NCBI GenBank assembly: GCA_040255825.1
Contig: JBDZVS010000007.1
Span: 1 to 64,000, forward strand
Source: Rhizomicrobium sp040255825
GTDB lineage: Bacteria; Pseudomonadota; Alphaproteobacteria; Micropepsales; Micropepsaceae
Direction of reading: 5' to 3'
Length of the DNA: 64,000 bases
Part shown: piece after piece, positions 1-8,263 of the stretch
How the letters are laid out: each line of letters opens with the position of its first letter
Position numbering within the stretch: the stretch's first letter is position 1
Made by a program: the position numbers and the translations under genes
Notes under the pieces: generated by a model
The model's database searches: none
The model's input: the letters and a program-made list of their open reading frames with translations, nothing else
What the model was told of the DNA's origin: nothing

Positions 1-68
1 TGCGCTTCGCCATCCGCGAAGGCGGGCGCACGGTTGGTGCCGGCGTCGTCGCGAAGATATTGAAGTAG
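1..68 (+). CDS. tuf: Elongation factor Tu, C-terminal end (partial)
   Basis: The first full codon is at position 3 and the frame reads RFAIREGGRTVGAGVVAKIL followed by K and TAG, the invariant C-terminus of EF-Tu (domain 3). EF-Tu delivers aminoacyl-tRNA to the ribosome as a GTP complex. A tuf gene directly before rpsJ is the usual str-S10 junction in proteobacteria, which supports the call. Everything upstream lies outside the window. Confidence 0.95.
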   Translation, partial: RFAIREGGRTVGAGVVAKILK

Positions 69-96
69 TCGGGCCGGGTATCGAAGGGACAACCCC

Positions 97-405
97 ATGC
101 AAAGTCAGAATATCCGCATCCGGCTCAAGGCCTTCGATCACCGGATTCTCGACAATTCCACGCGCGAGATCGTCAACACGGCGAAACGCACAGGTGCCCA
201 GGTTCGCGGTCCGATTCCGCTGCCCACGGGCATCGAGCGTTTCACGGTCAACCGCTCCGCGCATGTCGATAAGAAAAGCCGCGAGCAGTTCGAAATCCGT
301 ACCCACAAGCGTCTGCTCGACATCATCGAACCCACGCCACAGACCGTCGATGCGCTGATGAAGCTCGACCTGGCCGCCGGCGTGGACGTCGAGATCAAGT
401 TGTAA
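97..405 (+). CDS. rpsJ: 30S ribosomal protein S10
   Basis: The 102-residue product has the full length of S10 and its motifs: IRIRLKAFDHRILD at the start, then GPIPLPT and the basic THKRLLDI segment. S10 belongs to the head of the small subunit and also acts as NusE in transcription antitermination. It opens the S10 cluster, 28 bases after tuf, and is followed 10 bases later by rplC, so the genes are almost certainly co-transcribed. Confidence 0.98.
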   Translation: MQSQNIRIRLKAFDHRILDNSTREIVNTAKRTGAQVRGPIPLPTGIERFTVNRSAHVDKKSREQFEIRTHKRLLDIIEPTPQTVDALMKLDLAAGVDVEIKL

Positions 406-415
406 GGAGCGTTTC

Positions 416-1135
416 GTGCGCACAGGCGTCATCACGCAGAAGGTCGGCATGACCCGTCTGTTTCTGGCAGACGGGACGCATGTTCCGGTCACGGTGCTCA
501 AGCTGGACGGTTGCGCCGTCGTGGCAACCCGCACCAAGGAAAAGGACGGCTACACAGCCGTGCAGCTGGGGGCTGGCTTTGCCAAGGCCAAGAATGCGAC
601 GCGCGCCGATCGCGGCCGCTTCGCGAAGGCCGAGGTCGAACCTCGTCGCAAGCTGGCGGAATTTCGCGTCGATCCCACGAACATGTTGGAGGTGGGTGAT
701 CAACTCCAGGCCGATCATTTTGTTCCTGGTCAGAAGGTGGATGTCACCGGCGTCACTATCGGCCGCGGCTTCACCGGTGCGATGAAGCGCTGGAACTTTC
801 GTGGCCTGGAAGCCAGTCATGGCGTGTCGATCTCCCATCGTTCGCTCGGTGGCACCGGCGGCCGCCAGGATCCCGGCAAGACCTTCAAGAACAAGAAGAT
901 GCACGGCCATTACGGCGTCGACAATGTGACCACCCAGAACCTGGAAGTGGCCAAAGTCGATGTCGAGCGCGGCCTGATCATGGTCCGCGGCGCGGTGCCT
1001 GGTTCCAAAGGCGGCTGGGTGATGGTGCGCGATGCTGTCAAGCGTCCGGTCGAGGATGCTCCGTCTCCCGCTTCCGTCAGGAAGCGCGAGAAGACCGGAG
1101 CTCCAGTCGCCGCTGAAGAAAAGTCGGAGGGCTGA
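416..1135 (+). CDS. rplC: 50S ribosomal protein L3
   Basis: L3 initiates 23S rRNA folding and lies close to the peptidyl transferase centre. The product starts MRTGVITQKVGMTRLF and contains the long extension with GTGGRQDPGKTFKNKKM, the site of the glutamine that is methylated in L3. The start codon is GTG at 416, with AAGGAG at 404-409 as ribosome binding site. At 239 residues it is about 30 longer than E. coli L3; the excess is a charged C-terminal tail from about residue 205. rplD starts 3 bases downstream. Confidence 0.98.
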   Translation: MRTGVITQKVGMTRLFLADGTHVPVTVLKLDGCAVVATRTKEKDGYTAVQLGAGFAKAKNATRADRGRFAKAEVEPRRKLAEFRVDPTNMLEVGDQLQADHFVPGQKVDVTGVTIGRGFTGAMKRWNFRGLEASHGVSISHRSLGGTGGRQDPGKTFKNKKMHGHYGVDNVTTQNLEVAKVDVERGLIMVRGAVPGSKGGWVMVRDAVKRPVEDAPSPASVRKREKTGAPVAAEEKSEG

Positions 1136-1138
1136 GAC

Positions 1139-1756
1139 ATGAAGGCGAAGGTCCTCGATCTCGACAACAAAGCTGCCGGAGATGTCGAACTGAACGACGC
1201 CATCTTTGGCTTGGAGCCGCGCGCCGACCTGATCCAGCGCGTGGTTGTGTGGCAGCTCGCTAAGCGCCGGGCTGGCACCCACAAGGTCCTGACCCGTGGC
1301 GAAATCAACCGCACCAAGCACAAGCTGGGCCGCCAGAAGGGTGGGGGCGGTGCCCGTCATGGCGCGCGCAGCGCTCCGCTGTTTGTAGGCGGCGCCAAGG
1401 CCATGGGCCCGGTCAATCATTCCCACGAGTTTGAGCTGCCCAAGAAGGTCAAGGCGCTGGGCCTCAGGCATGCCTTGTCGGCCAAGGCCAAGGAAGGCGC
1501 CATCATGGTGCTGGATGAAGCCAAGTCCAAGGACGTCAAGACCAAGGCCTTGGCCGCGCAGTTCGGCAAGCTGGGCCTGGTCAAGGCGCTGGTGGTGGAT
1601 GGTGAATTCGACAGGAACTTCCAGCTTTCCGCCCGCAACCTGGCCGATGTCTCGCTGCTGCCTGTCGCCGGCATCAATGTCTACGACATCATCAAGAGCG
1701 ACAAGCTGGTCCTGACCAAGGCCGCTGTTGAAGCGATCGAGGCGCGCCTGAAATGA
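1139..1756 (+). CDS. rplD: 50S ribosomal protein L4
   Basis: L4 lines the nascent peptide exit tunnel; in E. coli it also represses its own S10 operon, which cannot be assumed here. The 205-residue product has the expected length and the L4 signature around residues 60-90 (RGEINRTKHKLGRQKGGGGA), the loop that reaches into the tunnel. Its stop overlaps the start of rplW by 4 bases (ATGA), a sign of translational coupling. Confidence 0.97.
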   Translation: MKAKVLDLDNKAAGDVELNDAIFGLEPRADLIQRVVVWQLAKRRAGTHKVLTRGEINRTKHKLGRQKGGGGARHGARSAPLFVGGAKAMGPVNHSHEFELPKKVKALGLRHALSAKAKEGAIMVLDEAKSKDVKTKALAAQFGKLGLVKALVVDGEFDRNFQLSARNLADVSLLPVAGINVYDIIKSDKLVLTKAAVEAIEARLK

Positions 1757-2040
1757 CCGTCAATTACGATGTGATCCTTTCGCCGGTCATCACCGAAAAG
1801 GCCACCCGCATGACCGAAGCGAACCAGGTTGTGTTCCGGGTCAAATTGGACGCCACCAAACCGGCCATCGCCAAGGCAATCGCGGACCTGTTCAAGGTCA
1901 AGGTCAAGGCGGTCAACACTGTGGTGGTGAAGGGCAAGCGCAAGATGGCCCGCGGGAAGGTCTATACGCGCAGCGACATCAAGAAGGCGATCGTGACCCT
2001 GGAAGAGGGCCACCAGATCGACATTACGACGGGTCTGTGA
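1753..2040 (+). CDS. rplW: 50S ribosomal protein L23
   Basis: L23 sits at the tunnel exit and is the docking site for trigger factor and SRP. The 95-residue product begins with the typical PVITEKATRMTE segment and contains the V-x-x-V-N-T-V-V-V-K-G-K block of the family. It overlaps rplD by 4 bases and is followed 1 base later by rplB. Length and synteny are normal. Confidence 0.97.
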   Translation: MTVNYDVILSPVITEKATRMTEANQVVFRVKLDATKPAIAKAIADLFKVKVKAVNTVVVKGKRKMARGKVYTRSDIKKAIVTLEEGHQIDITTGL

Positions 2041-2041
2041 G

Positions 2042-2878
2042 ATGGCACTGAAGAAATACAAGCCTACGACCGCGGGCCAGCGCCAATTGGTGTTGGTCGA
2101 TAAATCGGGCCTCCACAAGGGCGGCCCCGTCAAGTCGCTGACCGAGGGCAAGACATCCTCCGGCGGTCGCAACAATCATGGCCGCATTGTCGTGCGGTAT
2201 CGCGGCGGCGGGCACAAGCGCCGTTACCGCCTGATCGACTTCAAGCGCAACAAATTCAACGAGCCGGCTGTCGTCGAGCGCCTGGAATATGATCCCAACC
2301 GTACCGCCTTCATCGCGCTGATCAAATACAAGGATGGCGCGCTGTCCTACATTCTGGCGCCGCAGCGTCTGGCAGTCGGCGATACCGTGGTGTCAGGCGA
2401 AAAGGTCGATGTGAAAGTCGGCAATGCCATGCCGCTGGGCGCCATGCCTGTCGGCACCATCGTTCACAATATCGAGATGAAACCGGGCAAGGGTGGGCAG
2501 GTTGCGCGCAGCGCTGGCGCTTATGCCCAGTATCTTGGCCGCGACGCGGGTTACGCGCTGATCCGCCTGAATTCATCGGAAGTGCGCAAGATTCCGCTGG
2601 CCTGCATGGCCACGGTGGGCGCGGTGTCCAACCCCGACCACATGAACGAGATCATCTCCAAGGCTGGCCGCAATGTCTGGAAGGGTTGGCGCCCGCATGT
2701 CCGCGGTACCGCCATGAACCCCATCGATCACCCGCATGGTGGCGGCGAGGGCCGTACCAAGGGTGGTCGCCATCCCGTCACGCCATGGGGCAAGCCCACC
2801 AAGGGCGCCAAGACCCGCGTCAACAAGCGCACCTCCAAATTCATCGTGCGCACCCGCAAAGGCAAGGCAAGCACATGA
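2042..2878 (+). CDS. rplB: 50S ribosomal protein L2
   Basis: L2 is needed for subunit joining and peptidyl transferase activity. The 278-residue product begins MALKKYKPTTAGQRQ and carries the C-terminal signature NPIDHPHGGGEGR with the conserved histidine, plus GRNNHGRIVVRYRGGGHKRRYR near residue 45. Its TGA overlaps the ATG of rpsS by 4 bases. Length and position in the cluster are as expected. Confidence 0.98.
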   Translation: MALKKYKPTTAGQRQLVLVDKSGLHKGGPVKSLTEGKTSSGGRNNHGRIVVRYRGGGHKRRYRLIDFKRNKFNEPAVVERLEYDPNRTAFIALIKYKDGALSYILAPQRLAVGDTVVSGEKVDVKVGNAMPLGAMPVGTIVHNIEMKPGKGGQVARSAGAYAQYLGRDAGYALIRLNSSEVRKIPLACMATVGAVSNPDHMNEIISKAGRNVWKGWRPHVRGTAMNPIDHPHGGGEGRTKGGRHPVTPWGKPTKGAKTRVNKRTSKFIVRTRKGKAST

Positions 2879-3159
2879 CCCGTTCTATCTGGAAAGGCCC
2901 GTTCGTGGACGGTTATCTGCTGAAGAAAGCAGAAGCCGCCCGCTCGTCCGGCCGCAAGGATGTGATCAAGACCTGGTCGCGCCGTTCCACCATCCTGCCC
3001 CAGTTCGTCGGTATCACCTTCGGGGTCTACAACGGCCACAAGCACATCCCCGTGCTGGTGACTGAGGACATGGTCGGTCACAAGCTGGGCGAATTCTCCC
3101 CCACCCGCACCTTCCACGGTCACACCGGCGGCGGCGACAAGAAGGCAAAGAGGGCTTAA
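2875..3159 (+). CDS. rpsS: 30S ribosomal protein S19
   Basis: S19 forms part of the 30S head with S13. The start chosen is ATG 2875, giving 94 residues beginning MTRSIWKGPFVDGYLL. The open frame extends further upstream, but that part overlaps rplB and lacks S19 similarity. The family signature with FVGITFGVYNGHKHIPV and GHKLGEFSPTRTF is intact. The gene overlaps rplB by ATGA and directly abuts rplV. Confidence 0.97.
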   Translation: MTRSIWKGPFVDGYLLKKAEAARSSGRKDVIKTWSRRSTILPQFVGITFGVYNGHKHIPVLVTEDMVGHKLGEFSPTRTFHGHTGGGDKKAKRA

Positions 3160-3630
3160 ATGGGCAAGCAAGCACGCGCGCGCGTCCTGGGCGACCATCA
3201 GGCGATGGCGATCGCCCGCAATATCCGCGTTTCGCCGCGCAAGCTCAATCTGGTTGCGCAGCAGATTCGGGGCAAAAAGGTCGAGCGCGCCCTCAACGAG
3301 TTGACCTTCAGCGAGAAGCGGATTGCCGGTGTGGTCAAGAAGGCCCTGCAGTCAGCCATCGCCAATGCCGAAAACAATCATGACTTGGATGTTGACGATC
3401 TTGTCGTGAAGGAAGCCAGCGTCGGCAAGAATCTGTTGCTGCGCCGCTTCCATCCGCGCGCGCGCGGCAATGCCGGCGGTATCGAAAAGTTCTTCAGCCA
3501 GATCACCATCGTGGTTGAAGAGAAGAAGGAAGAGGCCGAGTCCGTCAAAAGCAAGGGCAGGGCCAAATCCGCCGGCAAGGCTCCGGCGAAGAAGAAACCG
3601 GCCGCCAAGTCGAAGAAGGAAGCTGCGTAA
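3160..3630 (+). CDS. rplV: 50S ribosomal protein L22 with a long basic tail
   Basis: L22 lines the exit tunnel together with L4. The globular part (about residues 10-120) is typical, with NIRVSPRKLNLVAQQIRGK and the C-terminal signature LLRRFHPRARGNAGGIEK. Residues beyond about 122 form a lysine/alanine-rich tail of some 35 residues ending AAKSKKEAA, absent from E. coli L22 (110 residues). The ATG follows the rpsS stop without a gap, and the stop shares one base with the rpsC start (TAATG). Confidence 0.96.
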   Translation: MGKQARARVLGDHQAMAIARNIRVSPRKLNLVAQQIRGKKVERALNELTFSEKRIAGVVKKALQSAIANAENNHDLDVDDLVVKEASVGKNLLLRRFHPRARGNAGGIEKFFSQITIVVEEKKEEAESVKSKGRAKSAGKAPAKKKPAAKSKKEAA

Positions 3631-4352
3631 TGGGTCAGAAGGTCAATCCCACCGGCCTGCGCCTGGGCATCAATCGTACCTGGGACTCGCGCTGGTACGC
3701 GGGCAAGCGGGAATACGGCAAGCTGCTGCAGGAAGACATTCAGATTCGCGATTATCTCAGCGACAAGCTGAAGGCTGCCGGCGTCTCCCGCATCGTCATC
3801 GAGCGTCCGCACAAGAAATGCCGCGTGACCATCCACTCGGCGCGTCCGGGCGTGGTGATCGGCAAGAAGGGCGCCGACATCGAAAAGCTGAAGAACGACG
3901 TCCAGAAATTCACCGATGATGAAGTGCATCTGAACATCGTCGAAATCCGCAAGCCTGAGATTGACGCCAAGCTGGTGGCCGAAAACATCGCCCAGCAGCT
4001 CGAACGCCGCGTCGCATTCCGCCGCGTGATGAAGCGCGCCGTGCAGACCGCGATGCGTCTGGGTGCATTGGGCATCCGCATCACCTGCTCTGGCCGCCTG
4101 GGCGGAGCGGAAATCGCGCGTGTGGAGTGGTATCGCGAGGGGCGGGTGCCGCTGCACACGTTGCGCGCCGACATCGACTACGGGATCGCCACCGCTTTCA
4201 CCACCTATGGCACCTGTGGCGTCAAGGTCTGGATATTCAAGGGCGAGATCATGGAACATGATCCGTTCGCTACCGAGAAGCGCCAGGCCAACGAGGCCGA
4301 GGGGCAGGGCCGCCCGCAGCGCGAGCGCCAGCCCCAGGCTGCCGCCGAATAA
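3630..4352 (+). CDS. rpsC: 30S ribosomal protein S3
   Basis: S3 contributes to the mRNA entry tunnel and its helicase activity. The 240-residue product starts MGQKVNPTGLRLGI, has the type-II KH domain with the GVVIGKKGADIEKL loop near residue 75, and the C-terminal domain with GRLGGAEIARVEWYREGRVP. The length is close to E. coli (233), plus a short polar tail rich in Q, R and E. It is co-transcribed with rplV and rplP. Confidence 0.98.
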   Translation: MGQKVNPTGLRLGINRTWDSRWYAGKREYGKLLQEDIQIRDYLSDKLKAAGVSRIVIERPHKKCRVTIHSARPGVVIGKKGADIEKLKNDVQKFTDDEVHLNIVEIRKPEIDAKLVAENIAQQLERRVAFRRVMKRAVQTAMRLGALGIRITCSGRLGGAEIARVEWYREGRVPLHTLRADIDYGIATAFTTYGTCGVKVWIFKGEIMEHDPFATEKRQANEAEGQGRPQRERQPQAAAE

Positions 4353-4362
4353 GAGAAGAACC

Positions 4363-4776
4363 ATGCTGTCACCCAAGCGAACGAAATTCCGCAAGCAATT
4401 CAAAGGTCGCATCCATGGCGCTGCCAAGGCGGGCACCTCGCTGGCGTTCGGCGCCTATGGATTGAAGGCGCTTGAGCCGGAACGCCTGAACGCGCGTGAG
4501 ATCGAGGCTGCTCGCCGTGCGATCACGCGCGAAATGAAACGCGCCGGCCGGGTATGGATACGCATTTTCCCGGATGTGCCGGTGTCGAAGAAACCGGCCG
4601 AAGTCCGCATGGGCTCCGGCAAAGGCGCGCCGGAATATTGGGTCGCCAAGGTCAAGCCGGGACGCGTGTTGTTCGAGATCGATGGCGTGGACGAGAAGAC
4701 CGCCCGCGAAGCGATGCGTCTTGGCCAGGCGAAGCTTTCCATCGCCACCAAATTCATCCAGCGCACCGGCCTGTAA
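4363..4776 (+). CDS. rplP: 50S ribosomal protein L16
   Basis: L16 helps form the A-site of the large subunit. The start chosen is ATG 4363, preceded by AAGAGAAG, giving 137 residues beginning MLSPKRTKFRKQFKGR, the normal L16 N-terminus; upstream frame extension overlaps rpsC. The signature KPAEVRMGSGKGAPEYWVA is present near residue 75. It is followed 11 bases later by rpmC. Confidence 0.97.
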   Translation: MLSPKRTKFRKQFKGRIHGAAKAGTSLAFGAYGLKALEPERLNAREIEAARRAITREMKRAGRVWIRIFPDVPVSKKPAEVRMGSGKGAPEYWVAKVKPGRVLFEIDGVDEKTAREAMRLGQAKLSIATKFIQRTGL

Positions 4777-4787
4777 GGAACAGAGAT

Positions 4788-5051
4788 ATGGCCAAGAAAG
4801 CTGCTCCCAAAAAAGCCAGGAAGACCACGGCCGCCAAGGTCGCGTCCAAGGCCGACGATTTTCGCGCCAAGAGCGTCGATGAGTTGAACACCGAACTGTC
4901 CGGCTTGAAAAAGGAGCAGTTCAATCTGCGCTTCCAGCGGGCCAACGGCCAGGTGGAGAACACCGGTCGTATCCGCACCTTGCGTCGCGACATCGCGCGC
5001 ATCCAGACCGTTCTCACCGAGCAGCGCCGCGCTGCCCAGACCAAGGCGTAA
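4788..5051 (+). CDS. rpmC: 50S ribosomal protein L29 with N-terminal extension
   Basis: L29 sits beside L23 at the tunnel exit. The conserved part is DFRAKSVDELNTELSGLKKE through FNLRFQRANGQVENTGRIR, the family core. It is preceded by about 22 alanine/lysine-rich residues (MAKKAAPKKARKTTAAK), which makes the product 87 residues instead of about 65. ATG 4788 has AAGGAAC upstream. The gene lies between rplP and rpsQ as usual. Confidence 0.95.
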   Translation: MAKKAAPKKARKTTAAKVASKADDFRAKSVDELNTELSGLKKEQFNLRFQRANGQVENTGRIRTLRRDIARIQTVLTEQRRAAQTKA

Positions 5052-5055
5052 GACC

Positions 5056-5295
5056 ATGCCGAAGCGAATTCTTCAGGGTGTTGTCGTTTCCGACAAGAAT
5101 GCCAAGACCGTCGTGGTCCAAGTCGAGCGCCGCTTCATCCATCCGGTGATGGGCAAGACCGTGCGCCGGTCGAAGAAGTACCATGCCCACGACGAGAATG
5201 GTGAGTTCAAGGTCGGTGACGTGGTTCGTATTCAGGAAACCCGGCCGCTCTCCAAGCTGAAAAGCTGGGAAGTGCTGGAACGCGTCGGCAAATAG
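5056..5295 (+). CDS. rpsQ: 30S ribosomal protein S17
   Basis: S17 is a primary 16S rRNA binder of the 30S body. The 79-residue product begins MPKRILQGVVVSDKNAKTVVV and carries the OB-fold pattern with RRFIHPVMGKTVRRSKKYHAHDE, then the GDVVRIQETRPLSKLKSW block typical of S17. Length and place between rpmC and rplN are normal. Confidence 0.97.
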   Translation: MPKRILQGVVVSDKNAKTVVVQVERRFIHPVMGKTVRRSKKYHAHDENGEFKVGDVVRIQETRPLSKLKSWEVLERVGK

Positions 5296-5316
5296 CGGCG
5301 CGAAGGGAGCAAGATC

Positions 5317-5685
5317 ATGATTCAGATGCAAACTGAGCTCGATGTCGCCGATAACAGCGGCGCCAAGAGCGTTATGTGCATCAAGGTGCTGGGCGGTTCG
5401 CACCGGCGTTATGCCGATGTGGGCGACATCATCGTCGTCAGCGTGAAGGAAGCAATTCCGCGCGGCCGCGTGAAGAAAGGCGAGGTGCTGAAGGCTGTGG
5501 TGGTTCGTACAGCCAAGGGGGTGCGCCGTCCGGACGGCAGCCTGATCCGCTTCGATGGCAACGCCGCGGTACTGGTCAACGCACAAGGCGAACCGATTGG
5601 TACGCGCATCTTCGGACCGGTCACCCGCGAACTGCGTGCCAAGAACCAGATGAAGATCATCTCGCTCGCGCCGGAGGTTCTGTGA
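5317..5685 (+). CDS. rplN: 50S ribosomal protein L14
   Basis: L14 is part of an intersubunit bridge with 16S rRNA. The product has exactly 122 residues, the usual length, beginning MIQMQTELDVADNSGAKSVMC and containing the signature GDIIVVSVKEAIPRGRVKKGE. It opens the spc part of the cluster, 21 bases after rpsQ, with a GAAGGGAG ribosome binding site. Its last base is shared with the rplX start (TGATG). Confidence 0.98.
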   Translation: MIQMQTELDVADNSGAKSVMCIKVLGGSHRRYADVGDIIVVSVKEAIPRGRVKKGEVLKAVVVRTAKGVRRPDGSLIRFDGNAAVLVNAQGEPIGTRIFGPVTRELRAKNQMKIISLAPEVL

Positions 5686-5999
5686 TGAGCAATATCCGCA
5701 AGGGCGACAATGTCGTGGTCCTCACCGGTCGGGACAAGGGCAAGAAGGGCTCGGTGCTCAAGGTGTTCCCCAAGGAAGACCGCGCCCTGGTCCAGGGCGT
5801 CAATGTCGTCAAGCGCCACCAGCGCCAGACGCAGCGCCAGCAGGCCGGGATCGTGACCAAGGAGGCTCCGATCCATCTTTCGAATATCGCGCATGTCGAC
5901 CCCAAGTCGGGCAAGGCGACGCGCATTGGTTTCAAGACGCTGGGCGATGGCCGCAAGGTCCGTTTCGCCAAGAAGTCGGGTGAGGTCATCGATGTCTGA
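5685..5999 (+). CDS. rplX: 50S ribosomal protein L24
   Basis: L24 starts assembly of the large subunit. The ATG at 5685 overlaps the rplN stop and gives 104 residues beginning MSNIRKGDNVVVLTGRDKGKK, the KOW motif that defines L24. The frame is open further upstream, but that stretch is inside rplN. Length and position match the family. Confidence 0.97.
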   Translation: MSNIRKGDNVVVLTGRDKGKKGSVLKVFPKEDRALVQGVNVVKRHQRQTQRQQAGIVTKEAPIHLSNIAHVDPKSGKATRIGFKTLGDGRKVRFAKKSGEVIDV

Positions 6000-6642
6000 C
6001 GCAGGCAAGGCTGAGAAGCCCAAAAAGGACGCTTCCAAGCGCCGTGAGGTCAACGCCGGCACCGCCGTGGCCGTTGGCGAGCATGCGCGGGAGGCTGGTT
6101 ATGTTCCGCGCTTCAAGAAGCGCTACAACGACACCATCCGCAAGTCGCTGATGGAGAAGTTCGGCTACAAGAACGCCATGCAGGTACCGAAGCTGAACAA
6201 GGTCGTGCTGAACATCGGCGCGGGCGAGGCGGCTTCCGACGGCAAGAAAATCCAACAGGCGCTGAACGACCTGACCGCCATTGCCGGCCAGAAGGCCGTG
6301 CCGACCCGCGCCAAGAAGGCGATTGCCTCCTTCAAGATTCGTGAGGGTCTGCCGATCGGCGCCAAGGTGACGCTGCGCGGCGACCAGATGTACGAATTCG
6401 TCGACCGCCTGATCACCACGGCGTTGCCGCGGGTGCGCGATTTCCGCGGCATCAACGGTAAGAGCTTTGACGGTCGCGGCAACTATGCCATGGGCCTGAA
6501 GGAACACATCGTCTTCGTCGAAATCGATTACGACAAGACCGAAACGGTGTGGGGCATGGACATCATCTTCAACACGTCTGCGAAGACCGACGAGGAAGCC
6601 CGCGCGCTGCTCGAAGGCTTCCAGTTTCCGTTCACCAACTGA
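5992..6642 (+). CDS. rplE: 50S ribosomal protein L5 with N-terminal extension
   Basis: L5 binds 5S rRNA and contacts the P-site tRNA. The conserved core starts around residue 38 (YVPRFKKRYNDTIRKSLMEKF) and includes VPKLNKVVLNIGAGE and the GLPIGAKVTLRG signature. From ATG 5992, which overlaps the end of rplX by 8 bases, the product is 216 residues, some 35 more than usual. The extension is polar and lysine-rich. A start inside it (GTG near 6067) cannot be excluded, but no good binding site was seen there. Confidence 0.93.
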   Translation: MSDAGKAEKPKKDASKRREVNAGTAVAVGEHAREAGYVPRFKKRYNDTIRKSLMEKFGYKNAMQVPKLNKVVLNIGAGEAASDGKKIQQALNDLTAIAGQKAVPTRAKKAIASFKIREGLPIGAKVTLRGDQMYEFVDRLITTALPRVRDFRGINGKSFDGRGNYAMGLKEHIVFVEIDYDKTETVWGMDIIFNTSAKTDEEARALLEGFQFPFTN

Positions 6643-6649
6643 GGCTGCC

Positions 6650-6955
6650 ATGGCGAAAACGAGCCAGATCAACCGAAACAAGAAGCGTGAAAAGCTGGTG
6701 GCGCAATACGCCGCCAAGCGCGCCGCGCTCAAGGCCCAGGCCGAAGACGAGAAGCTGCCCCAGGAAGAGCGCTTTGCCGCCCGCCTGAAGCTGGCCAAGC
6801 TGCCGCGCAATTCCTCGAAGGTCCGCATCCATCACCGTTGCGAACTGTCGGGCCGTCCCAGGGGGTATTATCGCAAGCTCAAGATGAGCCGTATTGCGCT
6901 GCGTTCGCTTGGCAATTTCGGCCAGATCCCCGGCATGACCAAGGCGAGCTGGTAA
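6650..6955 (+). CDS. rpsN: 30S ribosomal protein S14, zinc-free type
   Basis: S14 is needed for assembly of the 30S head. The 101-residue product is the long form. It has a single cysteine in RCELSGRPRGYYRK where zinc-binding paralogues carry a CxxC...CxxC set, so it is the C-minus type that does not need zinc. The C-terminus GQIPGMTKASW is diagnostic. It lies 7 bases after rplE and 10 before rpsH. Confidence 0.97.
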   Translation: MAKTSQINRNKKREKLVAQYAAKRAALKAQAEDEKLPQEERFAARLKLAKLPRNSSKVRIHHRCELSGRPRGYYRKLKMSRIALRSLGNFGQIPGMTKASW

Positions 6956-6965
6956 GGAGTCCTCC

Positions 6966-7358
6966 ATGATCATCGATCCGATTGGCGATCTTCTCACCCG
7001 CATCCGCAACGGCCAGCTGCGGCGCAGCAACAAGGTTCGCTCGCCCAATTCGCGCCTGCGTATCCGGCTGCTCGACGTGCTGCAGGCTGAAGGATTCATC
7101 CGTGGATATGCCGAGGTTGAGCACAAGGGCCATCGCGAGCTGGAAATCGAGCTCAAGTATCATGAAGGCCTGCCGGTGATCCGCGAGATCAAGCGCGTGT
7201 CTACCCCCGGACGCCGCGTCTATTCCTCTGTCAGTGATCTGAAGCCGCACCGCCAGGGCCTTGGCGTGTCGATTCTCTCCACGCCTCAGGGCGTGATGAC
7301 CGACGCTTCCGCCCGCGAGAAGAATGTCGGCGGCGAAGTTCTCTGCCAGGTGTTCTAA
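6966..7358 (+). CDS. rpsH: 30S ribosomal protein S8
   Basis: S8 binds the central domain of 16S rRNA and in E. coli represses the spc operon. The 130-residue product starts MIIDPIGDLLTRIRNG and ends with the C-terminal signature in GVSILSTPQGVMTDASAREK and GGEVLCQVF. The ATG has AAGGAG 8 bases ahead. Length and context are normal. Confidence 0.97.
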   Translation: MIIDPIGDLLTRIRNGQLRRSNKVRSPNSRLRIRLLDVLQAEGFIRGYAEVEHKGHRELEIELKYHEGLPVIREIKRVSTPGRRVYSSVSDLKPHRQGLGVSILSTPQGVMTDASAREKNVGGEVLCQVF

Positions 7359-7368
7359 GGAGCAAGCG

Positions 7369-7902
7369 ATGTCCCGTATTGGCAAGAAGCCGGTAGCACT
7401 GCCCAAGGGTGTCACCGCCTCCGTTGACGGCCAGACCGTGAAGGTCAAGGGCCCGAAAGGTGAGCTGTCCGTGAAGCTGGTTCCCGAAGTGGCTGTCTCG
7501 GTTGGTGAGGCTGGCATCACGGTGACCCCGCGCAAGGAGATGGAGCGGGCTCCGCAGATGTGGGGCCTCTCGCGCACCCTGGTGAACAATCTGGTCACCG
7601 GCGTGACCAGCGGTTTCTCACAGAAGCTGGAGATTCAGGGCGTCGGCTATCGCGCCGCGGTCCAGGGCAAGACCCTGAACCTGCAGCTCGGATTCAGCCA
7701 CGATGTGCCTTATGCGATCCCCGAAGGCATCACCATCACCGCCGAGAAGCCGACCATGATCACCGTGTCGGGCATCGACAAGCAGCTCGTTGGGCAGGTT
7801 GCCGCGGAAATCCGCGGCTGGCGCCCGCCCGAACCCTACAAGGGTAAGGGCGTACGTTACGAGGGCGAATATGTCCGCCGCAAGGAAGGCAAGAAGAAGT
7901 AA
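7369..7902 (+). CDS. rplF: 50S ribosomal protein L6
   Basis: L6 lies at the GTPase-associated region of the large subunit. ATG 7369 with AAGGAG upstream gives 177 residues, the standard length, beginning MSRIGKKPVALPKGVTA. The C-terminal signature PEPYKGKGVRYEGEYVRRKE is complete. An upstream in-frame start overlaps rpsH and is not used. Confidence 0.97.
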   Translation: MSRIGKKPVALPKGVTASVDGQTVKVKGPKGELSVKLVPEVAVSVGEAGITVTPRKEMERAPQMWGLSRTLVNNLVTGVTSGFSQKLEIQGVGYRAAVQGKTLNLQLGFSHDVPYAIPEGITITAEKPTMITVSGIDKQLVGQVAAEIRGWRPPEPYKGKGVRYEGEYVRRKEGKKK

Positions 7903-7903
7903 G

Positions 7904-8251
7904 ATGAGCACGACCCTCTTCGACAAGCGCAAATCGCGCAATCGTCACCGCCTGACCACTCATGGCTCTCGTCCACGCCTGTCGGTCTTCCGTTCGGGCA
8001 AGCATATCTATGCCCAGGTGATTGACGATGCGCACGCTCGCACCATCGCCGCCGCCTCGACCAACGAAAAGGATGGCAAATTCTCCAAGTCTTGGAACAT
8101 GGAAGCCGCCGGCGAAGTGGGCAAGAAGATCGCGGAGCGTGCCAAGGCTGCCGGGATTACCCAGGTCATGTTCGATCGCGGTGGTTACATTTATCACGGG
8201 CGCATCAAGGCGCTCGCCGACGCTGCCCGCGAAGGCGGTCTCGAGTTCTAA
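7904..8251 (+). CDS. rplR: 50S ribosomal protein L18
   Basis: L18 binds 5S rRNA together with L5. The start chosen is ATG 7904, one base after rplF, for 115 residues starting MSTTLFDKRKSRNRHRL. The RPRLSVFRSGKHIYAQVIDD block and the FDRGGYIYHGRIKALADAAR end are typical of L18. It is followed by rpsE after 12 bases. Confidence 0.97.
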   Translation: MSTTLFDKRKSRNRHRLTTHGSRPRLSVFRSGKHIYAQVIDDAHARTIAAASTNEKDGKFSKSWNMEAAGEVGKKIAERAKAAGITQVMFDRGGYIYHGRIKALADAAREGGLEF

Positions 8252-8263
8252 AGGACAAAGCAT

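Noticed and set aside
395..1471. Long minus-strand frame opposite rplC and rplD
   Set aside because: It is a shadow of GC-rich codon usage in two certain ribosomal protein genes; its translation has no family resemblance.
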